Shown one piece after another: positions 1 to 7,989 of a stretch of 64,000 nucleotides of DNA (within the stretch, counting starts at the first letter, position 1; each line of letters starts with the position of its first letter). The stretch is from an uncultured Lachnospiraceae bacterium. GTDB taxonomy: Bacteria; Bacillota; Clostridia; Lachnospirales; Lachnospiraceae. The position numbers and the translations under genes are program-made. The notes below the pieces were generated by a model. The model saw nothing but the letters and a program-made list of their open reading frames with translations. It did no database searches and was not told the origin of the DNA. The stretch lies in NCBI GenBank assembly GCA_947567595.1, contig CANOMQ010000012.1:1-64000 (forward strand), given 5' to 3'.

Positions 1-9
1 TGAACTCAT
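1..9 (-). CDS. Start of a gene leaving the window (partial)
   Basis: On the minus strand a strong Shine-Dalgarno (GGAGGT, positions 21-16) sits 6 bases before an ATG at 9-7 that opens a frame reading Met-Ser-Ser to the window edge. Only three codons are visible, so the product cannot be named. It lies downstream of the mntA/hepT pair and could belong to the same defence island. Confidence 0.4.
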
Positions 10-128
10 AGACTTACCTCCGTATAGCGGTATCAAAAGTTAAGGATCAACTTTTAATACCTGTGATAGAAATATAGTCTATTGTCACATATTTTTCCCT
101 CACAGTCGAGGTACGCACTATCTACCGT

Positions 129-389
129 TTACGTATGATCTACCATATTTCTAAAATAAACAAGCATTTTATGGTCAAAATATGTAAGCGCGTTTCTTGT
201 ATTGTCTGTCAGTAGTTTTACGTCTTCTCCTATCTGCGCCATATAAAATGCACATAAGTCAAATGCCATTTTGTTTTGATGTAAATTATTTACATTGCAC
301 TGAAAATGACTTATTGCCTCCATTATGCTATTTTGATTTTGCAGTATCTTCATAAGAATTTGTACATCTCTGCTATATGATTTTGTCAT
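129..389 (-). CDS. hepT: HepT-like HEPN toxin, C-terminally truncated
   Basis: Helical 86-residue protein ending in RNMVDHT, which carries the R-x4-H signature of HEPN ribonucleases. Family members are usually about 130-140 residues, so the C-terminal 40-50 residues are missing. The ATG at 389 overlaps the TGA of the upstream nucleotidyltransferase (ATGA), the usual translational coupling of mntA-hepT pairs. A TTG at 395 is an alternative start, but the ATG has the better context. The stop codon TAA falls where the conserved Tyr of R-x4-H-x-Tyr would be. Reading past it gives about 24 further codons with no obvious HepT similarity, so the tail may be lost rather than just cut by one mutation. 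Role by family: RNA-cleaving toxin neutralised by AMPylation from the partner. Activity here is doubtful. Confidence 0.6.
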   Translation of the reverse strand: MTKSYSRDVQILMKILQNQNSIMEAISHFQCNVNNLHQNKMAFDLCAFYMAQIGEDVKLLTDNTRNALTYFDHKMLVYFRNMVDHT

Positions 390-709
390 ATCCAAATAAC
401 CTCTCGCATTACTGTTTTATATACTGAATTTTTATTGATTGGTAATTCCATTTTTACCGCAAAGGCATCTAGCTCTTCATCTTCCTGTTTCATGAGATTT
501 ACCCATAACACATCTACCGGAATATCGAAGGCTTCTTTGATATATTCCATAATATCCAGTCTTGTGGAGTCACCGTCTATCACAATATCCAAGTCACTGT
601 CGGCTGTAACGCTATCATTCGCATATGAGCCTGCTATTCCTATTTTGATATTATCATACTGATTATATAATGGCTTTAATGTGTCTTTAATCATTTCCAG
701 TGATAACAT
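386..709 (-). CDS. mntA: MntA-like nucleotidyltransferase antitoxin
   Basis: A 107-residue minimal nucleotidyltransferase. It shows the GSYANDS...DSDLDIV motif (G-S-x-D-x-D type) that binds ATP and metal, followed by a short helical tail. In studied MntA/HepT modules this enzyme adds AMP to a tyrosine of the HEPN toxin and so silences it. I chose the ATG at 709, preceded by GGGCGG at 8 bases, over the ATG at 718. It overlaps hepT by 4 bases. Its own promoter is visible upstream (734-762). An alternative is a stand-alone MNT-fold enzyme, but the overlap with a HEPN gene argues for a toxin-antitoxin pair. Confidence 0.8.
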   Translation of the reverse strand: MLSLEMIKDTLKPLYNQYDNIKIGIAGSYANDSVTADSDLDIVIDGDSTRLDIMEYIKEAFDIPVDVLWVNLMKQEDEELDAFAVKMELPINKNSVYKTVMREVIWI

Positions 710-733
710 ACTATACACCGCCCTTTTTCTTTT

Positions 734-762
734 ATTATACTATTAAACTATAGCAGTATCAA
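734..762 (-). promoter_or_regulatory. Sigma-A-type promoter for mntA-hepT
   Basis: Minus strand TTGATA (762-757), a 17-base spacer and TATAAT (739-734), about 25 bases before the mntA start. The match to consensus and the spacing are very good. Confidence 0.7.
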
Positions 763-858
763 ATATTTTATAAAATCAGTTATAATGTAGCAAATTCGTA
801 ATTTCTATTTTATAGTTTTAATTTGATACTTCTTCTCCAGTCTAACAACTCCTACCCG

Positions 859-1077
859 TTAATGATTTATAATACTTGATTCTCTTATTTCAAGTTTTCC
901 TTGCCACATTTCAGTTAATTCAAATCTATCACATTCATCAATTGGAAGAGATAAAAACTTTAGTTGGGGCAAAGAATAAAATAGCAGCAAAAATTACAGA
1001 TATGGAATTGAAGCTTTTGCAGAAAATGGAATTCTTCCAATCATTCCATCAAAACGTCTTTGTATTTTTCTTTGCAT
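859..1077 (-). pseudogene. Small gene with an in-frame stop, unknown function
   Basis: An ATG at 1077 with an AAGGGG ribosome binding site opens a 72-codon frame interrupted by a single TAA at 996-994 and ending at a TAA at 861-859. The first part reads MQRKIQRRFDGMIGRIPF; the second ends with a protein-like stretch around IDECDRFELTEMWQGKLE. The same frame resumes after the stop, so this looks like a small gene killed by one nonsense change. No family recognised. The stretch 719-1448 otherwise holds only the remnant at 1119-1316 and AT-rich spacer. Confidence 0.35.
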
Positions 1078-1118
1078 TGTGGTTATCCCCTTTTTATGCA
1101 GTTATACTGCAAATATAT

Positions 1119-1316
1119 CTATTTCATTCTGACATTCACATTTATTTTAAATTCTTTCTCTGCAATATCAGCAGTATCATTTTCTCCATCAGTGCATCAG
1201 CAAGCTGTTCACTTTTTTCATTCATTATTTTTTCTGCTGTTCTCTGCCCCATTAACCATTTTTTTCAAATCTTCCAGTCTTTCGCTTAGAATAACACGCT
1301 CTTCGTTTATAAACAG
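1119..1316 (-). pseudogene. Small gene with two compensating frameshifts, unknown
   Basis: Minus strand. After a GGAGG at about 1325 comes a frame reading NEERVILSERLEDLKKMVN, then a shift into TAEKIMNEKSEQLADALME, then a shift back into DTADIAEKEFKINVNVRMK and a TAG at 1121-1119. The first and last pieces share one frame, so two opposite indels explain it. The pieces read as one charged helical protein of about 65 residues. The start codon now looks like CTG. It lies just upstream of the other decayed small gene, with the same orientation, so the two were probably one operon. No family recognised. Confidence 0.35.
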
Positions 1317-1448
1317 ATGCCTCCATTATAATATTATAACGCTTATATCGTTATGGTTTACCACTATATGCATATTTCGCACATATTTTTACTTCAGGAA
1401 ATTCATAAAATTATTTGTAATATTGATCATTCAAATTTCCCTTTAGAA

Positions 1449-2795
1449 TTAATTACCTCTGATATTCAATATAATACGATAAAATCCACTAATATAAATA
1501 TCAGGTTCCAAAGTTTCCATTGCCTCATTTAATTTACTATATACTTTGCCTTTTTTGATGGGAGTTTCTACAATATCAGAAATTATCGTAATTTTTAAAT
1601 CGGAATCCATTCTCACTTCTTTAATTGAAATCATATAATTTGCGATATGTTTACTCCCCCATAGCTTTTGTTCATTTTTCACTTGTAATGAATATTGGTT
1701 TTCACCTAAAAATTCAACCTTATATAATTCTCCTGCGCTATAATGCCTCCCATATTCATCAAATACTATTTCTGAAACAGTTATCATACTTTCAAGTAAT
1801 GGCAATATATTTTGAGGATTTGTATATACATTACTATCTGAATTTACTGTAACAAAAGAATGTTGTGCTGCCTCTCTAAATTTTAACACATTCAACCTTT
1901 TGGGATCAATATTTTCATATATTACGCTTAGTTGTTCTTCAATTAGTAAAATACAATCCTCTATATTTATGCGATCCATAAAGAAATGCTTTGTTGCCAT
2001 TTCAAGCATTATATGTATAGGTTCCAATGTACATACGTGAAATAGTTTCTTATCTAAATATATTTGTTTTTCATCTCGGCGATATTCTCCTGTAAACCCC
2101 TGTCGTCTTCCCGTCAATATAATCCACATTGTTTTTGCAAACAAATAGACATCTGACTTCGTATAATCTACTTCCTTTGTGTCGTCAACTTCATCTAATT
2201 CAGGTGGTCTGATCGCTATTGGTCCCATTTTATCTTTAGATGTTGTTAGACTATTTTTCCATGGATTCCATACAAGTCCAAAGTCCGACAAGTAAATTCT
2301 TCCTTTATACCAAAGCAAATTATCTGGTTTTATATCTCGATGCATATAGTTTCTTTTATGCAATTCGTCAATGGTATACGCAAGTTGTCTCATGTCCTGC
2401 AATATTGTTTTCAGTGAACTGTTTCGAAAACGATACTCAGATGCTTTCGGCATAAGGTACCAATCAAATTCAACTTTCACATCCATATCAAATGATGCAT
2501 CAAAAACAGGAATAATCCCCTCTATATCGTATTGTACATCTCTAACAGATCTAATTTCATCTTGAAATCGTTCGTATCTTTTTTCGCGTTCTTTCTCTGT
2601 ACTTATTTCTTCAAGATTTAATATTTTAATTGCATAGCTATCACACTTTGCCAAACCAATATTTGAATTTTTAATATCTACCTCAAATACTTCGCCGTTT
2701 CCTCCTCGACCTAATTTTTCTTTTATTATATATGTTCCGAATTTACCCCTAATTGTGGTACCTTTTTGTAGTACTTTTAATTTAGTACCAGCCAT
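1449..2795 (-). CDS. Hanks-type serine/threonine protein kinase
   Basis: A 448-residue protein with an N-terminal eukaryotic-like kinase domain (about residues 20-290): glycine loop LGRGGNGEVFEV, catalytic Lys in YAIKIL (about residue 57), MHRDIKPDNL (about 151-160) and DFG (about 171-173) followed by RPPE. All catalytic residues are present. The C-terminal 150 residues match nothing I recognise and contain no membrane segment, so it is likely cytoplasmic. The start ATG at 2795 overlaps the end of the upstream gene by 14 bases; an ATG at 2804 is possible, while the longer frame from 2852 is less likely. It is the last gene of an operon with a type I methylase and a STAND-like protein, so I infer a role in defence signalling rather than cell-wall sensing. 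Kinases occur in other phage defence systems (Stk2, PglW). Confidence 0.88.
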   Translation of the reverse strand: MAGTKLKVLQKGTTIRGKFGTYIIKEKLGRGGNGEVFEVDIKNSNIGLAKCDSYAIKILNLEEISTEKEREKRYERFQDEIRSVRDVQYDIEGIIPVFDASFDMDVKVEFDWYLMPKASEYRFRNSSLKTILQDMRQLAYTIDELHKRNYMHRDIKPDNLLWYKGRIYLSDFGLVWNPWKNSLTTSKDKMGPIAIRPPELDEVDDTKEVDYTKSDVYLFAKTMWIILTGRRQGFTGEYRRDEKQIYLDKKLFHVCTLEPIHIMLEMATKHFFMDRINIEDCILLIEEQLSVIYENIDPKRLNVLKFREAAQHSFVTVNSDSNVYTNPQNILPLLESMITVSEIVFDEYGRHYSAGELYKVEFLGENQYSLQVKNEQKLWGSKHIANYMISIKEVRMDSDLKITIISDIVETPIKKGKVYSKLNEAMETLEPDIYISGFYRIILNIRGN

Positions 2796-5700
2796 TTTCT
2801 GCATCTCTCCTTTCACGGTCTGCTTCGTGTTTATATTGGTGAAACAAATCATAATATATTTGTGCTGTTTTAGGATACTTCACTTTCAAATATTCCGCAC
2901 TTTCCCTATATCGTTCTGCAATTTCCATTTCTCCAATTCCAGCAGTTGGACTGTATATTCCTCTCATATTATATATTGTAGTTTTATATGACGATAACAT
3001 CCTTTCGTTATTCCCATATCGTTCAATCACTTTTCTAACAGCCTCACATGGTTTATACCCATCTTCTCCAACTGGAGAAAATGCCAAAAGTCTTCCTAAT
3101 AAAAATCCAAAAAGCCTGCTTTGATGATTTACTTTCAATAATTCCTCAAATTTTTTTACCCAATCCATAATTTCGATTTCATTTACACATTCCTTGTCTT
3201 CTGCAGGACAAAAATGTGACATATCATATAATCGATATAAGGCATTAATGTAATTACTTTCCTCCTCTGTCAATTCTTTCTTTTCTTCATTATCTTTTTT
3301 ATAAACAATTGAAATTAGTTCTGCAAATAAATCCGGCGTTTTTTTCATACTTCTGTCAAAGCATCTCATGTCTTCCCAATCTAAATAAGGAAAAAAAGAC
3401 ATTTCAATAGCAGCAATCCGCTCGCATTTTGCACTATCATACATGTATTTCTCTTGAAGGAACTTCAATATTTCCTTAATATAATAATCTGTCATTTGCG
3501 TATTATCTTTTCGTGGCATTTTTTCAATATCGTTTAAATAAAAAAATATCTCTTCTTCATTAAGAATTCCCTTATCCTTAGCATTATATAAAATAAAGAT
3601 ATATGAGGTTAAACTCCCATACTGTTTGCACTCACTTAATGCCCATTTATAATTTATGTTCATCCATGACGTAGGTATTTTCCAAAACAACTCTTTTATA
3701 ATATAATCTGCATTTTGAATTAACGGAATATCATCAGCATACATTGCTTCAATACGGTATAATCCCACAATTACATCATTTGAACATTTTTCCTGCATCG
3801 CAATATCCAAAATATCAGGGAATAGCGAAATACCTCTTTGTGAAAATCCTCTAACATAATCTAATGCCATAGTTCCGGAAGATTGAGCATTTATAAGAAT
3901 TTTAAACGCTAACTCATCAAATATCCCTTCATGCCAATATAAAGACATATACTGTCCAAGTGTTGTTGAATTTTCATTTGAACAAGCTTCTGCCAATACA
4001 TTTAAAGTATAACCATTTCTTTGGAACTCTTTTAATTTTTGTTGAATCAACTGTTGGACTGCCTTTCTGTTTTCATCATACCGTCCTTCCTGATGATATG
4101 GTATTGGATGAAGTAATGGAAAATCATATTCCTGTTTAAACAAATATGCATACTCATACTCCGCTTTTTCAGTATGTATTTTATCAAGCAAACACTCATA
4201 CTTAACAAGCTTTTTCTCAGACATAGCCCATGATGCAGAACTAAAATATCTATGTCTATATATTAAATCCCTGACAGCATTTTTAATAATCATTACTTCC
4301 GAATCTGTCATCTGTACCAGTTCACAAAGCATTTTATCAAAAATATCATTACATAAATCATCATGCAGTATATCTGTTATTTTAAGAATCTTAATCCATT
4401 TTTCAGTTGAAAATTCCATATGTTTAAGCAATAATTTCAAATAATCCATTGAAAGCTCATTTATTTCATTTCTATTTGGAGATGTCGTACGTACATGATC
4501 TCTATACTTTGGCGAAGATATTTCGCCAAACATACTGTCTTTTTGTCCCGGAAGCGCATCATATAAATAATCCCAAGCATTTCTGTCAATTGATATTGCC
4601 ATTTCTGCAGCATTTTTTTTCTCTTCAACTGATTGAAGTGCTGAAAAATTACACCAAGTGCAAAACACCTTATCCAAGGTATCTTTAGGAGCATTAGATT
4701 TATATGTGTATGATAAATTATTTAATTTCAATATCCATTGCAATCCTCTCATAACATATTCGCTTTGCACAAGAAACTCATCTACACCAAACAAAATGCT
4801 AGTATACTCATTTCTTCCAAATAAAATATCCTCTGATTGTTTTTCAAATAATTGAAGTAAACCAGTAGAAGAAATAAACTCATTTTCCAATCTTTTTAAT
4901 ACTGCATTGGGTGAAATTTCACACAAATCGACAAAAAAATTAGATATATATTTCCACTTTTCCGTTGAATCAATATATGATAATATCTTTTCTACTAATA
5001 TATTTAAAGCATTTTGACACTCCTCATCTTTTTTATAAAATGCTTTCATAATCAACGTTCTTATCATACCTTTGCGGATTGTTGCTGACCAAAATAATTT
5101 TTCACCTTTTATTTTTGCCAATAATTTCTCTTGCGCTGAATATAAAAACAAATTTTCCGATTCATTCAAAACATCAATAAAAATATCCGTAAATTGTTCC
5201 CACAAAGGATCATCCAAAGATATATCCAAATATTCCCATGTATTCTCGACACTCGCCAAACAGTAATATAGTTCTTGATGACGTTTCACAACATGAATAA
5301 ATGGATCTTCTCCCTTAGCATACGGTTGAAGTTCCTCGACAAAATTCTCATATTGTTTACCGGATAACGACTCGATAATCGCCTTATCTCCCTCAACATC
5401 TTCCCATTGTCCCAAAAGAAGAACTATCTTTTTGGTCTTATCTGAAAGATTATCCATCCATTGTGGCATCTTTTGATATGATCCTTTCAAAATCTTTTTC
5501 TTCATTGGTATATATAATCCATGCGTATCTGAAATCAAATGACTTGCCGTTTCTATATCAGCACCACAACGTTGCAAAGAATCAGAGATCGTATGCAAGG
5601 TTCTCGGACGCATTTCAATCACTTCAGGTTTAAAGCATGGAGTATTTTCCGTAAATACAAAAATATTCGTATTTCCTTCAATTGCTGTTATTTCGTCTGC

Positions 5701-6510
5701 ATAAAAACGTGGAATATAAATATTCCCTGAAACATTTATATTCCTTAATCGTTCCCAATCCTCAGGACTTTCAACCACAAAAGCAGCCCTATTATCCTGC
5801 AGTCTCCATAATTCATTAATAATGCAGTAAATTGTTTCTTCTTGGCATTTTCCTTTAACGTATATACACTCATCATATCGTTTTTCCTCGAATACCTGTC
5901 TAAAAGACATATCATCTACAGTAAAAAAATCAATACCAATTGATGGATTTTCGGTACTTCGTTTCAAATCCAAATCCACTATATCTGATGAATACACTTT
6001 TAATCCTTCTTGTTTATATTTTAACAATTCTGTAGTAACTATTTCGATTTTTGTATTAATTTTTTCCAAGTATTCCTTTTGTTCTTCTCTCCACTCTTTT
6101 TGAAAAGCTTGGTCGTATTTTTGCGGATTCATTATTTGAATTTGTTCCAAAATTGTAGATATTATCCTAAAGGAGTATGAAACTGCTATATCATGCGGTA
6201 TCTCATATTTATCCATTAATTCCATCATGGAATTCCATAATTTTTCTTTGAGCTGATAACCGTTTACATCTTTCAAATCGCTGGCAATATGAGTCATATT
6301 CTTTTTCGAAAGAATGTTTGCCAAATCATCAAAAAACACATCTGCATTCTGCTCATTTTCAATAAAAAACTTTCCGGTATCCACAAAAATTTTTTTCCAT
6401 TCAAATGCACTTTTATGTGTATTAATAAGATTTTTTCCTGCTGTAACAAATAAGCTAACTGTTTCTTCGGCTGGTAAACTGCTTAATTCGTTAAACATTT
6501 CTTCCAACAT
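2782..6510 (-). CDS. Large STAND-like putative defence NTPase
   Basis: A 1242-residue cytoplasmic protein. The N-terminal part (about 1-150) is helical. About residues 195-300 contain a Rossmann-like core: CIYVKGKCQEETI (about 215-227) sits where a P-loop is expected but lacks a GxxGK[ST] motif, followed by AAFVVESPEDWERL and GNIYIPRFY. The rest (about 330-1240) is helical, repeat-like and rich in Trp and Tyr. From memory this layout (EEtI..I..W.L, the EDWERL block, IPRF, then a long helical sensor-like region) matches a family of about 1200-1300-residue proteins in defence islands that I regard as degenerate nSTAND NTPases; I could not search to confirm this. The start has AAAGGAG at good spacing. 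It follows hsdS by 29 bases and overlaps the kinase gene, so it is probably co-expressed with the type I enzyme. No nuclease or other effector motif was found. Confidence 0.6.
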   Translation of the reverse strand: MLEEMFNELSSLPAEETVSLFVTAGKNLINTHKSAFEWKKIFVDTGKFFIENEQNADVFFDDLANILSKKNMTHIASDLKDVNGYQLKEKLWNSMMELMDKYEIPHDIAVSYSFRIISTILEQIQIMNPQKYDQAFQKEWREEQKEYLEKINTKIEIVTTELLKYKQEGLKVYSSDIVDLDLKRSTENPSIGIDFFTVDDMSFRQVFEEKRYDECIYVKGKCQEETIYCIINELWRLQDNRAAFVVESPEDWERLRNINVSGNIYIPRFYADEITAIEGNTNIFVFTENTPCFKPEVIEMRPRTLHTISDSLQRCGADIETASHLISDTHGLYIPMKKKILKGSYQKMPQWMDNLSDKTKKIVLLLGQWEDVEGDKAIIESLSGKQYENFVEELQPYAKGEDPFIHVVKRHQELYYCLASVENTWEYLDISLDDPLWEQFTDIFIDVLNESENLFLYSAQEKLLAKIKGEKLFWSATIRKGMIRTLIMKAFYKKDEECQNALNILVEKILSYIDSTEKWKYISNFFVDLCEISPNAVLKRLENEFISSTGLLQLFEKQSEDILFGRNEYTSILFGVDEFLVQSEYVMRGLQWILKLNNLSYTYKSNAPKDTLDKVFCTWCNFSALQSVEEKKNAAEMAISIDRNAWDYLYDALPGQKDSMFGEISSPKYRDHVRTTSPNRNEINELSMDYLKLLLKHMEFSTEKWIKILKITDILHDDLCNDIFDKMLCELVQMTDSEVMIIKNAVRDLIYRHRYFSSASWAMSEKKLVKYECLLDKIHTEKAEYEYAYLFKQEYDFPLLHPIPYHQEGRYDENRKAVQQLIQQKLKEFQRNGYTLNVLAEACSNENSTTLGQYMSLYWHEGIFDELAFKILINAQSSGTMALDYVRGFSQRGISLFPDILDIAMQEKCSNDVIVGLYRIEAMYADDIPLIQNADYIIKELFWKIPTSWMNINYKWALSECKQYGSLTSYIFILYNAKDKGILNEEEIFFYLNDIEKMPRKDNTQMTDYYIKEILKFLQEKYMYDSAKCERIAAIEMSFFPYLDWEDMRCFDRSMKKTPDLFAELISIVYKKDNEEKKELTEEESNYINALYRLYDMSHFCPAEDKECVNEIEIMDWVKKFEELLKVNHQSRLFGFLLGRLLAFSPVGEDGYKPCEAVRKVIERYGNNERMLSSYKTTIYNMRGIYSPTAGIGEMEIAERYRESAEYLKVKYPKTAQIYYDLFHQYKHEADRERRDAENGWY

Positions 6511-6539
6511 TTAGTATTCTCCTTTCGGCTCTTCAAAAA

Positions 6540-7985
6540 TCATTTTTCTATTAACTGTTCAGACAACGGCAATAATGCATTTAATCGTTTTACTATTCTT
6601 TGCTGTTCTTCTATTGGTGGAATTGGAATAAGCAAATTTAACATGGTTTTTGTTCCTACTCTTGGCATTTTCATTCCATAAGTTGCTGAATTAACTGTAT
6701 AATTTATATAAGGGGATTTTAATACAAACATTATGTAATAAACGTCTATGCTTCCAAAAAGCCGAAAAGGTACTAACTCAGGTGTGCATATACCATTCTC
6801 TGGAGCTACAAGAATTTTTAATAAATAAGGTCTTAATTTGCTATAAAGAATATCATCTTTTTTAAATATTACTTTATCTCCTGCAATTTTTTTCTTATTT
6901 GCCATATTTTTTGATATAATTCTTCCAGTTTCTTTTTCTATATCTTCCAAATCAAGTACCCAAGTATTGGAATGAATATCCTTTGATATAATTTTTTCTT
7001 TTGATTGTCCATAAGTACTAATATTACCAAGTCTAACCCACCGCCAATTATTAGGAATTTCAAAGGGGAGCTCTTCTTCCTCAATATTAGATAAAGTTTT
7101 TTCCTTTTTTATTTTATTTTGTAAAAGCAATTCTTCTTTCTCTTGTCCAATTGATTTTAACAACTCATCTACACTACTATCACTCTCTAACTGCTCTGTC
7201 AATTTTCCTTGCACAGCAGCGTGCAGAAGTGAATTTTTCATCTCTGTAGGAAATTCTTTCTTTAACACTTCTAATTCTTTTTCAATCTTTTCATATTCAT
7301 TAATTTTAGGCATTATTTCATTGATTTTATCAACAATTCTTTGCTGTTCTTCAATTGGTGGATATGGTAAGAGTAAGTGTTTTAATTTATCTGCTTTTAT
7401 ACCTTTTGCAGTTGTTCCAGTACAATTATCCAACAATTCGTTCTGAAATGCAGATGATAAAATGAAATACATAAATAACTCTAAACATACTGTATTTTCA
7501 CAATATGCTTGCATTGTTATAATCCTTTGTCCACAAGAAGTAATATCCAAATCACATAATGCAGCATTTCCTAATGGTGCCTCCGTCGTAAATAATAAAT
7601 CCCCTTTTTTTGTTGTCCCTCTGCTTTGGCGCATCCTATACTCTTCTTCCGAAATATATTCTTTCCTTGAATAGTCCATATAACCTTTTTTAATATTAGA
7701 TGCCGTAATAAGAAAAATTCCTTTTTCAAGTTTTTTAGGAGTTTTCCCTCTATAATCCACAAATGACAAAATATTATTTAACTTAACCATTCTCCATGTA
7801 TCAGGTATTTTTATATCCATTGACTGTAAGTTTAACTGATTTTTACATTCTTTAGGTTCTTCTCTGTACATAGCAATATGCATTAACACTTCATCAACAT
7901 TACTATCCGTTTCAAGTTGTTCCGTTAGTTTCCCCTGCAACGCCGCCTGCAATACTGCTTGTCTTAAATCTTCTGCCAATCCCAT
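6540..7985 (-). CDS. hsdS: Type I restriction-modification specificity subunit HsdS
   Basis: A 481-residue DNA-recognition subunit with the two-fold build of the family. The repeat QGKLTEQLE.DS.VDE occurs at the N terminus and again near residue 260. Each half holds a target recognition domain (TRD1 about 45-210, TRD2 about 305-450) followed by PPIEEQQRIV and a helical spacer. The two TRDs differ, so the target should be bipartite. I chose the ATG at 7985 (MGLAEDLRQ), 4 bases after the hsdM stop with its ribosome binding site inside the end of hsdM; the longer frame from 8045 overlaps hsdM and looks artefactual. With HsdM it should form a sequence-specific adenine methylase even without HsdR. 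Confidence 0.95.
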   Translation of the reverse strand: MGLAEDLRQAVLQAALQGKLTEQLETDSNVDEVLMHIAMYREEPKECKNQLNLQSMDIKIPDTWRMVKLNNILSFVDYRGKTPKKLEKGIFLITASNIKKGYMDYSRKEYISEEEYRMRQSRGTTKKGDLLFTTEAPLGNAALCDLDITSCGQRIITMQAYCENTVCLELFMYFILSSAFQNELLDNCTGTTAKGIKADKLKHLLLPYPPIEEQQRIVDKINEIMPKINEYEKIEKELEVLKKEFPTEMKNSLLHAAVQGKLTEQLESDSSVDELLKSIGQEKEELLLQNKIKKEKTLSNIEEEELPFEIPNNWRWVRLGNISTYGQSKEKIISKDIHSNTWVLDLEDIEKETGRIISKNMANKKKIAGDKVIFKKDDILYSKLRPYLLKILVAPENGICTPELVPFRLFGSIDVYYIMFVLKSPYINYTVNSATYGMKMPRVGTKTMLNLLIPIPPIEEQQRIVKRLNALLPLSEQLIEK

Positions 7986-7989
7986 ATAA

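Noticed and set aside
34..57. AAAAGTT/AACTTTT hairpin downstream of hepT
   Set aside because: Seven-base A/T stem without a T run; too weak to call as a terminator.
876..1446. Two overlapping plus-strand frames of 128-137 residues rich in Phe, Ile and Ser
   Set aside because: Low complexity and no ribosome binding site. The minus strand here carries protein-like remnants with good ribosome sites, so these are shadows.
4449..4694. Frames of about 77-79 residues inside the large STAND-like gene
   Set aside because: Nested in a 1242-codon gene, with no start signals and no recognisable protein pattern.
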